From Lutraria lutraria (taxonomy: Eukaryota; Mollusca; Bivalvia; Venerida; Mactridae): a stretch of 64,000 nt of DNA. The first letter of the stretch is position 1; every line of letters begins with the position of its first letter. A model generated the notes under the pieces. The model worked only from the letters and a program-made list of their open reading frames with translations. It had not been told where the DNA came from and made no database searches. Where the stretch lies: the NCBI GenBank assembly GCA_964023205.1, contig OZ026836.1, forward strand, positions 2,487,501-2,551,500, written 5' to 3'. Shown piece after piece: positions 1 through 12,757 of this stretch. The position numbers and the translations under genes were made by a program.

Positions 1-228
1 CAGTGAGTAGTGCTTTATTTTGACGCTCGTTTTAAAAATATTAACTTAATATATCAGATGTATGGTGTTTTTATCGGCCTATGCTCACAGTATGATCGTG
101 ATTTGTTGAGTTAAGAAATCTAATGTAAATAAAATGTAAACTATTCGCCAACTTGTATCCATGAATGTGAGACAGTTCTGCAAATAATTCCAACAGTGAC
201 TTTCTTTACAGGAATTTGAAAAATCGAA

Positions 229-1110
229 AGTCAGATATCACGATACATTGATAGTCAGACAGCACGATATATTTTTAGTCAGGCATCACGATATATTGAT
301 AATAATAGTCAGAAACCACGATATATTGACAGTCAGGCATCACGATATATTGATAATAATAGTCAGAAACCACGATATATTGACAATCGGGCATCACGAT
401 ATATTGACAGTCATACATCACGATATATTAATAGTCAGACATCACGATATATTGTCAGTCAGACATCACGATATATTGACAGTCAGACATCATGATATAT
501 TAATAGTCAGACATCACGATATATTGATAGAGTCAGACATCACGATATATTGATAGTCAGACATAACGATATATTCATAGTAACAATCAAACATCACGAT
601 ATATTCATAGTAACAATCAGATATCACGATATATTCATAGTAACAGTCATACACCACGACATATTGACAGTCAGATATCACGATATATTCATGGTAACAG
701 TCAGACATCACGATATATTCATAGTGTCAGCAATCACGATATATTGATAGAGTCAGACATCACGATATATTGATAGTCAGACATCACGATATATTCATAG
801 TAACAATCAGACATCATGATATATTCATATTAACAGTCAGACATCACGATACATTCATAGTGTCAGCAAACACGATACATTGATAGTCAGGGTCAAACAT
901 CACGATATATTGTTAATCATAGTAAAACTTAACGATATACTGACAGTCAGACATCACGATATATTGATAGTAACAGTCAGAAACCACGATATATCGATAG
1001 AGTCAGACATCACGATATAATGATCTTCAGAATCGAACATTACGATATATTGATAGTCAGAGTTAAACATCGCGACACATTCATAGAGTAAGACATCCCG
1101 ATACATCGAT
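229..1110. repeat. Minisatellite, about 24-bp unit, more than 30 copies
   Basis: The stretch is a head-to-tail array built around the core catcacgatatattgatag followed by tcaga. Most units are 24 bp, and some carry extra 3-, 6- or 9-bp segments such as an added ataatag block. Because 24 is a multiple of three, both strands stay open for long runs and give repetitive apparent peptides (an HHDIL-type repeat on the + strand). I read these as by-products of the repeat, not genes. Units become more divergent after about 840. The array ends directly against the 5' end of a LINE fragment. Confidence 0.95.
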
Positions 1111-1112
1111 AA

Positions 1113-1797
1113 TCCAATTAGAACATTAAAAATGAATATGCAAAAACATTTGAGATCTGTCTTTACTCAACTCCGATCTGGCACATTACCTTTAAATATT
1201 CAAACAGGACGTTTTCTAAATATTCCAAGAGAATCTAGGATATGCAAGCAATGTAATACTGGATTAGTTGAAACTGAGATTCATTTTATCTTTATCTGTC
1301 AAAAATTCGCGATCTTAAGAGATAAACTTTACTTAAACATTTCGCCCCTAAATATTATCAATCACAATGATTTCTATGACACTCTTTAGAAACTTTTTTG
1401 TATTCCAGAAGCTATTAAAGCCTTAAGTATTTTCACCAATGAAGCCTTAAAATGTCGAATCTAATTATTATTAACATTTCTTCTTTAAATTTCCTCCTAA
1501 CATCATATATTTTTCATTGTATAATATTATACCGTTCTATTGTACCTGCATTCATAACATATTTTGATTTAATCACAAACTGTGTCTATGTAACTTATAA
1601 ATGTTTTTATTTTATTTTCAATTCTGTGTTTATATACATGTACTATATGTTTCTCGTATAAAATGTATAATTATAATAAGTGACTGATAAGACTTATTAG
1701 GCTGGGTTTTTGCAAAATATTCATGTATTATGTAATGTTGTATATTTCTTTATTATGCCTGTCACTATAATAAATAAACTATATATATATATGCTAC
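1113..1797 (+). mobile_element. 5'-truncated LINE (non-LTR retrotransposon), 3' end
   Basis: The segment contains the end of a reverse-transcriptase polyprotein (1132-1464), then a T-rich 3' untranslated part, an ATAATAAATAAA signal near 1770-1781 and an AT-dinucleotide tail near 1783-1793. Coding remnant, 3' UTR and simple tail in that order is the standard shape of a 5'-truncated LINE copy. The 5' break coincides with the end of the satellite. No target-site duplication was identified because both flanks are low-complexity. The clade cannot be set from this C-terminal piece. Confidence 0.75.
1132..1464 (+). pseudogene. LINE ORF2 C-terminal fragment with internal stop
   Basis: The frame reads a basic N-terminal stretch (HLRSVFTQLRSGTLPLNIQT) and then a CxxC...HF...C motif (ICKQC, then HFIFIC), the zinc-knuckle-like signature found after the reverse-transcriptase domain in many LINE ORF2 proteins. 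A TAG at 1387-1389 interrupts it, but the same frame continues for 24 codons (KLFCIPEAIKALSIFTNEAL...) to TAA at 1462-1464, which matches the usual end of such proteins. It is therefore a decayed copy missing the endonuclease and polymerase domains. The ATG at 1132 is internal to the original protein and not a true start. Confidence 0.75.
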
Positions 1798-1799
1798 AA

Positions 1800-4235
1800 C
1801 ATCAACAATACATTTTAGTTGGTATCGTGTTGTTTGAGCTGATAACATAATTATAACAGTGTGAGTTTTTTACACCACAGAAAATCGAGGATGATGCGCA
1901 ATAGTGACAGTATGGATACATCTTCAAACGGAAAATTTTTTATTAAAAATAAAACAAATTACCAGATCTGCCCACTGCCGATACACAACAAAAAAAACTT
2001 ACTCGAATTATATGTGTTAACATCCTGTCTTTGAATTATCGCACTATCATATTTACTTTATTAACGCTGACTCTTAAATCCGTTTAGTACAAGAATCATC
2101 ACCGGATAAAAATGTTTTCCAACGAATCGAATTGTTGCATTCCAAAATTTAGTCTACATGTAAATGAAATGATTTAAGAGAATGAATTCCATGAACAGAT
2201 AAACTGAATTTAGATAATGAAGTTTTAACTTCTTATTTCCATTAAAAGATCCATCGCTGATTTAAAGCACTCGAGGATATTTCTAAAAATGTCAATCAAC
2301 GATTCTATTTAATGGAACACAGAGATAAAACTAATTGGAATAAACTTTGTGAGATTTCAGTCTTAAAGTCTGATATTTACATTTTAAAAGCTTGTATCGT
2401 GGAATTGATTACATATTGGAAATATTATCAGAATATAAAGAGGTAGACATATACAAGATAGTCTGGTATTTTACATAATCGACTTGACGATCACGCATAG
2501 TAAATCAAATAAAAGTGTTAATGTGTTGCTTATAAGCAAGTGCACGCGAATAACTTTCTCTAGTTATATACGATGACATGCTTAGGATAAATTAAATAAT
2601 TCAATTGGTATGCAAGTAACTTATATTATCTGACCGTTAAAACGTTGATCAATCAATCAATCATAAATAAATAAATAAAAATTAAAAAAATAAATCAATA
2701 AATGTTATGTCCGATCCTTTCATTCTAGTTTGGACGTGTTTTTTTCAATGTTTGGTTAACAGTACTTTTCAATGTTTGGTCGCCAAAAACATTAATCCGT
2801 AATTTCACGCACCAAAATTCACAAATACACAAAATCTCGAAAGAGATCATTTTTATAAGAACATTGTCGAACGCTAAGATAATTGCCACTAAATTTTATA
2901 TACAAAATAACCTAGTATCATTCGCTTGAAATCCCTAAATTATTTGGTAGTTAAATATTCCGAAATCGCTTGCACATTTTGATGTTATGTAAGGGAAATA
3001 ACTAAGTTTCGCCATATTGTTTTTACTTATTTCGATTGCCTCCCTTCTATGTGTGAACTAAACTTTTGAAATATTACGTAAAAATCTACACAAGACCAGT
3101 AGTCAAGGAGTATGATTTTTTTCAAAATAACTAAAATATATCAAGCCACAAATTCTCGTGACAAGTGAAAGAAAACCTTTATTATTATTTTACAAAAATA
3201 TTGCGTTTGTTTTGCCAAAATGAGGTAAAATCACTAAATGGCATGAATACCAAATTGACAATGCACATAGAAATCGAGATAGCAATATACCCCAGTCCCT
3301 TCAGGCTCTCGCCAACTTCACGTTTTAAAATGGCCACAAGGCGTGGACAAAATGAGTACATCAAGTGCTAAAGTTATTGTATTGAAATGTATTCAGTCGT
3401 ATTTCTAGAGAAAAAATTCTGAACAGTTCGAATACTTGTTAATAACATAAACAATTATCGTGTGTGCTGTTATACGGTTTTGAAAATGGGTGTAATATAC
3501 ATAACGTGAAATAAACGAGCTTGATACAAACTGGGACATACATTGTCTATCACCTAACGACGGAAAATAACGTAAATATGTATAATACAAACTTGTTTTC
3601 CCATCCATGAAAACATGATATAATTGTAAAACTTTGTAGAAAAAATATTAATAAGATACTGTGAAAGCAAAATACTTTGTTGAGTTAGTAGCAATCTAAA
3701 GGTTGATATTATCTCAGTTTTGAACCATTACAGACACACCGTGCGAACTGATTTTATCCACGAATAAAGAAAAAGATATTCTGGACAAAAGCATTGCTGT
3801 TTTGTCGATATATTGCGTTATAGTCTTTTTGCGAAATTCTATATTTTCTTTCGTGTCGATATGTAATTAAACAACAACTATTACGATTTGAAATAAAATT
3901 ACGGCAGGAAATAATAACCGTTCGCTAGATAAGCGTATGAAAACGAAATATTCTCGTAAATATCGCTTTAAGGACAAAGGTTCATAAAAATGTTCTTTAT
4001 CGGCTCATCAATTTATTACGATAATGCCGTGATTATGATTATAGGGATGTCATTACGTCCAATTAAATCCAATAAGGAGATAAGTTTATTATTTCTTTCT
4101 AGCAAAAATAAAGTGTGACTGATTAACCTTTTAGATTATTCCATTGTTTAACTCGACACGTTGCTGCTTCGTGAGAGAACTGTTAAAGTTAGCACATCGA
4201 GCAGAGCTGATCTCAAATTGGTAATATGTACTAAG
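1800..4235. other. Gene-free AT-rich stretch
   Basis: No coding exon, RNA gene or clear mobile element was recognised. There is a simple tract of ATCA and AAAT units at about 2648-2700. The few open frames are under 70 codons, without recognisable motifs or convincing splice context. Confidence 0.5.
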
Positions 4236-4545
4236 AGTAGTAATGATGTTAAACTGGTGATATGTAGAGTAGTAATGATGTTAAACTGGTGATATGTAGA
4301 GTAGTAATGATGTTAAACTGGTGATATGTAGAGTTGTAATTATGTTAAACTGGTGATATGTAGAGTAGTAATGCTGTTAAACTTGTGATATATAGAGTAG
4401 TAATGATGTTAAACTGGTGATATGTAGAGTAGTAATGATGTTAAACTGGTGATATGTAGAGTTGTAATGATGTTAAACTGGTGATATGTAGAGTAGTGAT
4501 GCTGTTAAACTGGTGATATGTAGAGTTAGAGTAGTAAGAAGGTTA
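4236..4545. repeat. Minisatellite, 32-bp unit, about 9 copies
   Basis: The unit reads gtaatgatgttaaactggtg followed by atatgtagagta and recurs every 32 bp (the gttaaactgg word starts at 4248, 4280, 4312 and so on). Copies differ by single substitutions such as gatg/gctg and agta/tgta. The array decays after about 4530, where units are shortened. Confidence 0.95.
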
Positions 4546-6706
4546 AACTAGGTAGAGGGGGTAAGGCGTTAAACTAATGATAGACAAAGCAGTACTGGTG
4601 TTAACCTTTGTGGATCATATATGTACAAAACACATTTTCAATCTATAGCAAAGAACGGCGAAAGCTAAGTATCCTATTTAGTACGAATATATGGTCGCGT
4701 GTATTTTTACAATACATTTAAAGAGGACTAATTAAGCTGTACTATCTTGGGAAATCAGGAAATCAATAATTTCATTGACTTGTCATTCAACTGGAGTTTT
4801 GTGTATGAGTATATTGTAGCTGCTAGTAGCATTTGTCTGGAGTTTGCTTCGAGTACTAAGTAAAATTGCTGGTTTAAGATAATAATGTAGTAGGACTGAT
4901 TGAACTCTACATTGTATATCATATTATTGTATTAGCTCAACAATCCATCTTTGGGTATAAATTCACCAAGGTCACCAGTACACGTCTTTAAATAACATAT
5001 TCAGATAAAATCATGGTCGGATTAAAGTAATTTAACGTAAGTTACACGTAAATTAATAATGATATACTTGAATACTTTTAAGATTTAGAGCACTCGAATC
5101 AGCGAAGAAGGCTTTAAGCCCTAAGCCAAATGTCACAGAGAACATGTACCACCCCTAGGGTTCTTACTCACAAATCTGATGTCCGCAAAGCTAACACTCT
5201 TTCTATTTAGCAAAGAAGGTATGCTGAATTTCGCATGTAATTATTAGTCGATTCATAAGTCCATGGTCGATTATTTTTGCATCTCGTAAGACGTAAGGAA
5301 AAAAACTAAAATTCGTTAAAAATATAAAATAACAATCCCTTAAGCGACAATATCTGTAAACGAATTGAAAATATCTATAATAACTAGAGTTAGAGATTAG
5401 TCATAAAAAGTAAGAACTGTTTGCCCATGGTTGAAATGTTCTGATAATGTATTGATTTCGTTAATCAGAGAACTAGACGTGATCATCGTATCATAGTAAC
5501 TATACTCAGTCGAAGGTTCTCATTTAATATCAACATTCAGATTGTTTGTTTTGGATTCCATAAATATATGAGCAATCGGTAATTGGATGCAGATATAAAC
5601 ATCGGTTCTAATACGCTTCTCCTGGATATAACTGGGTACAAAATATATACACGATATCAATGTGGTCGTCTCTTGACCATCATCAAAACTTTTTACCCAA
5701 AGTGGCATTTTAAAAGCAAAATACTTTGCCGTTTAGTGACATATAAAGGATTCGTTTAATAAAATAACGATGTGCACTGTAAAAATATACCGTATACCGT
5801 AAACTTACAGTGTGGACGAGTTACGCTGTATATAAATCATTCCTGGTCATATTATAAAGTTGAACAGAATATATTTTTTTGTTTTACAATCACATGAAAT
5901 ATTTATAACATTATCTGCTTCTGTTCAAAGTTGAAAATTCTATTTCTTTCTTTGTACTTATCAAATACTTGTATTATAGTTCATTTTATTTTCAGCAAAT
6001 AAAGCTGATGATTCAAAAGCTGTACTTATTGACGCCATTTAACATAGGAATCGAAAATAAGAAGAATACGGGGCTTTATACAGACTGTATTAACTGTATT
6101 TTACGGTGGAAGTCCCGGTAGCTGGTTCCCAGCGCTTGAACCATTAATTTACGGGGATTGCCAGTAAATATTTTTACATAACAGTGGTCCCAGTTACTTT
6201 ACGGTACGAGTCCTGGCATCGGTAAACATTTACAGTATGCCGGATTGCGCAGGACCTAAATTATAGAACAAAATCCCTATCCAAATCAGAAAATTAACGA
6301 AATGGAAGCTTTTGAATGGTTGAGTAGCAGCCCTTCTAATTATTACTATGGTATTAAGTAGTGTATGTTATTTTACAGTTTTATTATTAACAACAATTCT
6401 AGATGATTTATCATATCTGTACTAACCATAATACATGTACTTAATTATCTTAATGCGATGCTGTTTTAATGATTTCCATTTATGTTTTATGTTCATTGAA
6501 TGCCATTTGAATACTCGTTTTCTTTTATCTTGTTACCTGTTTTCATGTTTGTTGAGAGGCCCACGTGGAAGATTGGGGAAACCCAAATGTGTAGCCTCAT
6601 AAAATAAAGCCATTATGTTCAGGTAAAGAAATGAATATTAAAGACAAGCGAACTAAGAAAGCCAAACGTACTTCCAAAAATGACTCGAAAATATGACAAT
6701 GAAGTA
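4546..6706. other. Gene-free stretch with degenerate repeat remnants
   Basis: No exon was recognised. Around 6090-6235 two blocks share a tttacggt...gag/agtcc...ggta pattern and may be a worn element. The interval 5095-5215 resembles 14935-15060 and is listed separately. Confidence 0.4.
5095..5215 (-). repeat. Interspersed repeat pair member (SINE-like remnant)
   Basis: The words gagaacatgt, cc, agggttc and then ...gtc...aaagctaa occur here in the same order and spacing as at 14935-15060. On the minus strand the segment has a loosely tRNA-like head. It is too degraded to classify. Confidence 0.4.
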
Positions 6707-6881
6707 CAGTACAACCTCTCCAGAGCGGCCCTCTCTTGAGCAACAACCTCCCTTCAACAACAAAATGATATTTCCCACTGCACGATTTAACTATTAATTT
6801 TACCTCTCTAGAGCAACAACCTCTCAACAACAACATAATGTTGCTACTCTCAAAGAATGTTGCTTTGGAGAGGTTGTACTG
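6707..6881. mobile_element. pogo/Tigger-like MITE, 175 bp
   Basis: The element starts CAGTACAACCTCTCCAGAG and ends with the inverted counterpart (...tttggagaggttgtactg), flanked on both sides by TA (6705-6706 and 6882-6883). TIRs beginning CAGT and a TA target duplication are features of the pogo/Tigger branch of Tc1-mariner. It has no coding capacity. A second copy lies in opposite orientation at 50413-50588 and shares internal segments such as the atttcccactgca block. Confidence 0.8.
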
Positions 6882-7208
6882 TATATAAAATTATCATTTC
6901 AGTTCCACTAGTAAATCAACAAACTAATAAATGACAAGATGTGCATAATCGCGTTTATAAAGAAAGTATTCATTCATAAAACGTTGACGAATGTCTGCGG
7001 ATAATTTATGTTGTTTATAAATATCATAAATAATCGTGTTCATTCGGTATTGAGAATATTTTTATAAACCAATTAATTAGAAAAGCTTAACATCGTGACG
7101 ATCGTGTGAGCATTAAAGAATCTAGCAACCGATGATTTTTTCAAAGTTTATTGGCATAGCCAGCAATAATAAATTTCCCTTGGTCATTATGTTAGTTTGT
7201 TTAGTTGA

Positions 7209-7423
7209 GTTTTACGCCCATTTTCAACAGTCAGATACACATGTATATCGTTCCTGGGAAGAACCAGTTCTAGACTCCCATCCCCTGTAAGCAACTGCCT
7301 TTACTTTCGCACATAAAGATACATGGTCGGTGGCGGGGCTCGTACCCACGACTCTCAATCAGTGAGAGGTAACAGTGATTTGAAGTCAGCGATCTCAAAC
7401 ACTCGACCACGGCGACGGGTCTG
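7209..7423 (-). mobile_element. SINE family A, copy 1 (tRNA-derived)
   Basis: Read on the minus strand the copy starts gacccgtcgccgtggtcgag with a tRNA-like A box, then a B-box-like region (tgggtacgagccc), then the family body (accgaccatgt, aggcagttgc, gatgggagtctag, ggttcttcccaggaac) and ends near aaaatgggcgtaaaact. The same body occurs at 9661-9765, 24903-25130, 43884-44113 and 63795-64000. Confidence 0.85.
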
Positions 7424-8164
7424 ACCATTTAGAATATATTATAATCTGTGGCAAAGACATATTACCTCGGATCGTAGGTCATCATATAAGACAACATTAA
7501 GTGGTAAGTAAAAATTAAAAATTTGAATAAATTTTGAACGATATAAATACATAAATGAATAATATAGATAAATAAGTTTAGTCAAATATTACAGAGTGAC
7601 AAGTACTTTTATAATAAATCATTTGTATTTGTCATCATGTCCATATTTATGAAAATCAAAACACATCAATGTGGTTAAATAACCACGTGTTAGATGTTTG
7701 ATCACGTGACTCGCGGTGATAATCACGCGTCAATATATAATATGTAATATAATATTACATAGACAGTAATAATAGAACTAATACATTATATCATTACATG
7801 GATCATGATGCACATGACAGACGCTGACAGGTTCATCATTGATGTGTGTTTTTGTTCATTTATTTTGACTCAGCGACTTCGCTGTCACACACTTGTCGCT
7901 TCTCTGTTGTTGTTGTTGTTGTTTACATAAATACATGACATTTGTAGTAATAAATCAGATGATTTGTCAGTAAATATTCGTTTAAATTCCCACAATGTTT
8001 GCTATTACTATATTACAAGTATTTGAACACAACAAAAAGATCTGATTCCACCCTCGATTATGAATAAAATCAACCTACGACCGGAACAATTATTTTGATA
8101 TGATTTTCTGTAATATATTACTAGTATACAAAATCAACTTTAGTATCTCGTGAACATGTGATAA

Positions 8165-8211
8165 CAAAGACCTATGGCATACATATATAATATAGGTTGT
8201 ATAGGTCTTTG
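8165..8211. repeat. Hairpin, 11-bp perfect arms
   Basis: CAAAGACCTAT (8165-8175) is the exact reverse complement of 8201-8211, with a 25-nt loop. The role is unknown. It could be the remains of a small TIR element. Confidence 0.5.
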
Positions 8212-9660
8212 GTGAAAACAAACATTTGTATGAAAAGTTATTCGTTTTAAATTTTTAGAATACTTTAATCATTTTAGACCTGTCTGGTATATCAGTACAA
8301 TCAGGATTTTCTGTTATTATGCTGTAACAAAATTGTCTAGTTTGCGAAATTTGCATATTTTTCTTTAATAAATTATAATTAACTAGATGTAGTTTTTATA
8401 ACATCACCAATATTTTCTACAATGACTGAAAGTGAATAAAGAAACATAAAAAGCCAATGTTCTATTCGAATAAAATGCGAATAACCAGTATGATGTGGAA
8501 TAATCAGACATAACGTTATATATGAACCAAAAGTTCTCTTTGTGACTTTGTCATACAAGATGTTGTCAATAGATGCTCGTACGTTGTCAATTTTTGGCAA
8601 GAATTACGGATATAAATTTCACGCTTTCCTTATTACACCGTGTTACCGGACGACCTATAACCCAGTGATCGGTGAGTAACTTGTGAAAGTCGGTTGAATA
8701 TGTATATTAATTTCAGACTATAAACCTTTACCGTAAATGACTTGTGGCCAATAATGACAGGTGACCGTTAGCACAAGGTGGACTGTATTTTATCGTTCTT
8801 CCATTTCAATACATGATAGAAGAAGGATTCATACACTAGCGCATGTAGAATTTTAATGTCATGTAACTTCACTGAAGTTTCAATAAACACTATTTCTGCT
8901 AACTTTTTACAATTAATACTGCCCTAGTTTAGAAATTGTGAGCTGTGCAGAATATCTTTTAATATACACTATAATAAAACAACGCCTTGAAATTTCCAAC
9001 TGTGGCATTTTAGATATCATATTTATACACGTGGCACCATGGCAACCCTTTAAAACATTCCTTTATAAATTATAAATATGAGAAATTAAATGTCTATATG
9101 GAATAAATATTAATATTTTTAGTTGTCTTGAGAAAATTGCAAGAATATCATATCCGTGGTTTTCATTACAGTTCAAATTTGCAGTAAGCTGGCCTAGCTT
9201 TTCACACGACATTCTACAGTATGAAAAAAATGTTAAATAATTTCAATGATCGTTACGAACAAGCATGTCTTTCTAATGACAATGCAAAGTATTTATAAAA
9301 CAGTATAAAACCATTTAAAGATTACTAGTAAGTGAGCTGAAACATTAAGCGAGTTTGAAAAGAAGCATTAATTGTGTGCTTTTTAATTAATTCTAGTTTA
9401 TTTTACGTATTTATTTATTTCCGTCTTATTTATGTAAATACATATAACATACTACGTATAACAAAAAAATTAAAATAAATAAATACACAACCATTCAATC
9501 TTGAATTATAAGAGACACTTGACAAGTATAAAATAATCAGATTATTATAAAATCACCATATATAAGGTACCATATCACCAGTTATGGACAATACATGCAT
9601 AGGTAGAACTAAGAGACTGTAGTTATTTGTTGCTGTTTTTTTTTTCGTTTTTATCGTGTT

Positions 9661-9765
9661 TTACGCCCCTTTTCAACAGTCAAAGTCATATGAGGCAGAC
9701 AGTTCACCTAGTCATCGTCCCTGGGAAGAAGCAGTACTAGACTCCCATCCTCTGTAAGCAACGTT
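9661..9765 (-). mobile_element. SINE family A, copy 2 (head missing)
   Basis: Only the 3' half of the family A body is present: on the + strand ttttacgccccttttcaaca, then catatgaggcagacagttca, cctgggaagaa and gactcccatcc. The tRNA-like head is absent, so this is a 5'-truncated copy. A T-run next to it (9639-9648) is the A-tail side in the minus orientation. Confidence 0.8.
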
Positions 9766-10140
9766 AATATGTTGTATTAAAATAATGCTGGTATGAACCT
9801 ACATATTATACAACTATTAAAACATACCTTGATACATCCAATAAAACAAGAATCGTTCTCTCTATATTTTTCCGTCATTATATCCAGCTATGAAACGTTT
9901 CTAAGAATTCCGAAGGTTCATTTTAACCGACCAATGTACTAATGATAAAACACGTGTAACTAATAATCATATTAAATCATAGAAATAAACATTATTTCGT
10001 CCAAAACACACTTTTACATTATCACCAAGTTTGTTCCATTATGGTGTAAGATATGTTAAACAGATAAAGTATAAGTCACTGTTTCACGTTTCTGTACGAG
10101 ATTTCTTATCTTTACCAAACCGTCAATGTTTTCTATCTTC

Positions 10141-10163
10141 CTCTCTCTCTCTCTCTCTCTCTG
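10141..10163. repeat. CT microsatellite
   Basis: A run of CT dinucleotides, continuing as ctgtctctctgt to about 10172. Confidence 0.9.
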
Positions 10164-10439
10164 TCTCTCTGTCGAAACAGCTGTTACGTCCAAAACGTTA
10201 CCTTAACATCGAAGGTCGGTAACTTGTGGACTTACTAAGAGTTGTAATAATGACCTCAGAAATATAACCACAATGACAACTCACTATATAATAGCTCATA
10301 AATTAGTCCATAAATCAAAGTTTGTACGGCTCTCACTACTTCAAGCCAAGACAGTTTTATAAAGCATGTTGCATGAGTAGTCGATTCCTATATTGACTTG
10401 AGTCCATCATTAGTTTACCCAGTTAATACATTCGTGTGT

Positions 10440-10740
10440 TTGTACGACGGAAAGATCCAACGGGAAATGCTATTACATCGACACGCAGCGCTAGTCCAAA
10501 ATGATTACAATAGTCTTGCTTGACAAAACTTCTTGTCACACGCCACGCAGCGTCTTGATCAGTTATCGGATACTAAGCCGGGGACCACGGAGACTTGACT
10601 TAAATGGTTTCCCGCGCGATATTAACATACGTTCGTAGACCAACAGAATTATTGTCTGGCCCCGTAATCATTTGCCGTTTCCGTGACATCTTATCATTCG
10701 TTACGGCGCGGCAAATTGAGATCTACATTTTCCCCGGATG
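10440..10740. other. Locally GC- and CpG-richer interval
   Basis: This stretch holds many CpG sites (cacgcagcgc, cgcgcgatat, acggcgcggc) in otherwise AT-rich, CpG-poor DNA. No gene, TIR or tRNA fold was seen in it. It could be an unmethylated regulatory island or part of an unrecognised element; the sequence does not decide. Confidence 0.3.
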
Positions 10741-10972
10741 TCAGTCGTAATTATATTCTTTAAACGTATCTCTGTATCCAACTTATCTGTCGTTATTTCA
10801 ATATTCGTATTAAAATTAGGCTTCCCCCTATATGAAGAACTACTTCCGTCATCGAAGTTAAACTAATCGCGATAACAATCGTATTTGCACCGTCTAACCT
10901 CTGAGTCGCGGAGCTCTTGTAGACAATGTTACTATCTTTTAGGACGAAACAGGCAGTACAAAAACGTTTTAT

Positions 10973-10977
<5 letters not shown>

Positions 10978-11013
<36 letters not shown>
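10978..11013. repeat. GA microsatellite
   Basis: An almost pure GA run, within a purine-rich tract that extends to about 11054. Confidence 0.95.
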
Positions 11014-11015
<2 letters not shown>

Positions 11016-12365
11016 CTGATAGAAAGAGGGTGGGGAGAGGGCGGAGAGGGGGGAATCATTCTAGAGAAGGAAGTTTCGTGTATGCTCGCGACTGACAAAG
11101 TTTGATACAAATCCATCCAGTGTGTATGTTCATATGCACGGTAGAATGGTTTTTGTAAACTATGGATTAAAATTAACAGACGATGATAATCGAGATTTCC
11201 CTAGATGTCAGAAAGCAACAGACTACAAAATATATGAAATGTATACATTTGATTTGTATATAACTCAGTCAGTTACATATTTTAGATGTATGTCAGAAAT
11301 ACATATAAATGTTAATATTTTTTGTGATAATATCTTTGTGTACGTATTTTTTTTATCTTTATCTTTTGTTTCTTGAATAAAACCTCATTTACAAGTCAGT
11401 AGCTTTCATAGTGTTTTTGTTTTTCCGTAAGATATCTCACACACAGTACAAGAACATGAGGGGAATACAAGAACATAGAAAAAGGACTCATTTCATCTTC
11501 GTATAATGTAATATCAGTCCAGAGTTCATTTGGAGCAACACTAAACAAACATAAACGTTTAGTGTTGGTGTAGAAGCATTGGTTGTTCATACTTCTAATG
11601 TTTTACTATGGTTGTATACTCGTGGACAAAAATCTTGTCCAGTCTACAAAAGATGCTATATGTGTTTTGTTAGTAACCGTACATTTATAAATATTGTACC
11701 ATTGGAAAGAAGACGCTACGACCATTCATAGGCATTTTTTACTGAATGAAGGCAATACAAAAATTAACTAAATTACAGAGACGAAGCTTTACTGTTTTTT
11801 TTAAATAATCACGGACACCCCATTCGGACACGACTTTTGTCCTTATTAAGTATATTTACACGTATATGGAGTTTTACGTCTCACCAAGAGGCCGGGTCAG
11901 TTGGCGGCTTTTAGAGTGGTCGAGGAACATCCTAAGGTACACACCTGGTTAGTACCACTGACCTTCTATAAATGATATACGCATTTTCAGTCAGAATCAC
12001 GATATCACGCTTGAGTATCCACTCAGTTTCAAAAATCATCCGAAAATGTTTTTTCCCTTGTATTGCTCGATTTTTCATTTATGAATGAGTAACATAAACT
12101 TATGATTAATGTTTGCAATATCACTAGATACATGGAATCTCACAGAGTGTCTTTAAATACTAATACTTCGGCTTTACATATTACCAAGATTGGAGACGGC
12201 GGGAACTGAGTACCAGCAGGGAACATAAAAAACTTAAATCATTTAAATTTCAAACAAGTTATTACCTAGTCATGTATTGTTGGCTCTTTTACAATTATAA
12301 TTATAGGAAAATGAGGTATACGTCAATGGTCTAGTCGCGTATGATTGTATAGTTTCGTGGGAAGA

Positions 12366-12626
12366 TCGGTGGTCGAGTGGTAACACGATGACATTACTAG
12401 AAGAAAGGTCGTGCATGGATTCGAATCTCGACACGGCATTTCAATATTCTAGGGACGCTTTTTCAATGTCCTCATCCCAGCTACCGAGCCCAGTCTGTGT
12501 TAAGAAACCCGCAGGAACGGATGAGGCGTGTAGTGTTGCTTTACACCGGGCATGCTAAAGAACTTGGAAAACTTATTCGATTTTAAAAGTATGGATAGAA
12601 ATGCCAGGTTCTCCTGCATCACCTCT

Positions 12627-12660
<34 letters not shown>

Positions 12661-12757
12661 GCGGCTCTGGAATCACCTCTCCTCTCTCTCGCTCTCTGTG
12701 GCGGCTCTAGAATCACCATAACTGTTGAATGGGACGTTAAACAACATATAAATAAAT
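12366..12757 (+). mobile_element. SINE family B, copy 1, with internal CT array
   Basis: A tRNA-like head is visible: A box tggtcgagtggtaacac at about 12370 and B box ggattcgaatctc at 12417-12429. The body (ttcaatgtcctcatcccagc, taccgagcc) also occurs in inverted orientation at 29862-30025. The 3' part carries a CT array (about 12630-12656), a duplicated gtggcggctct block, and ends gggacgttaaacaacatat followed by AAATAAAT. Confidence 0.75.

Larger units (their letters stand above)
6884..12360. other. Gene-free stretch with SINEs and simple repeats
   Basis: No exon was found. The embedded elements I can support are SINE copies at 7209-7423 and 9661-9765, a TTG run at 7904-7922, an 11-bp-arm hairpin at 8165-8211, a CT run at 10141-10163 and a GA run at 10978-11013. 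A relatively GC-rich island sits at about 10440-10740. Confidence 0.4.

Noticed and set aside
248..747. Repetitive HHDIL-type open frames on both strands
   Set aside because: Translation of the 24-bp satellite. Frames shift whenever units vary in length.
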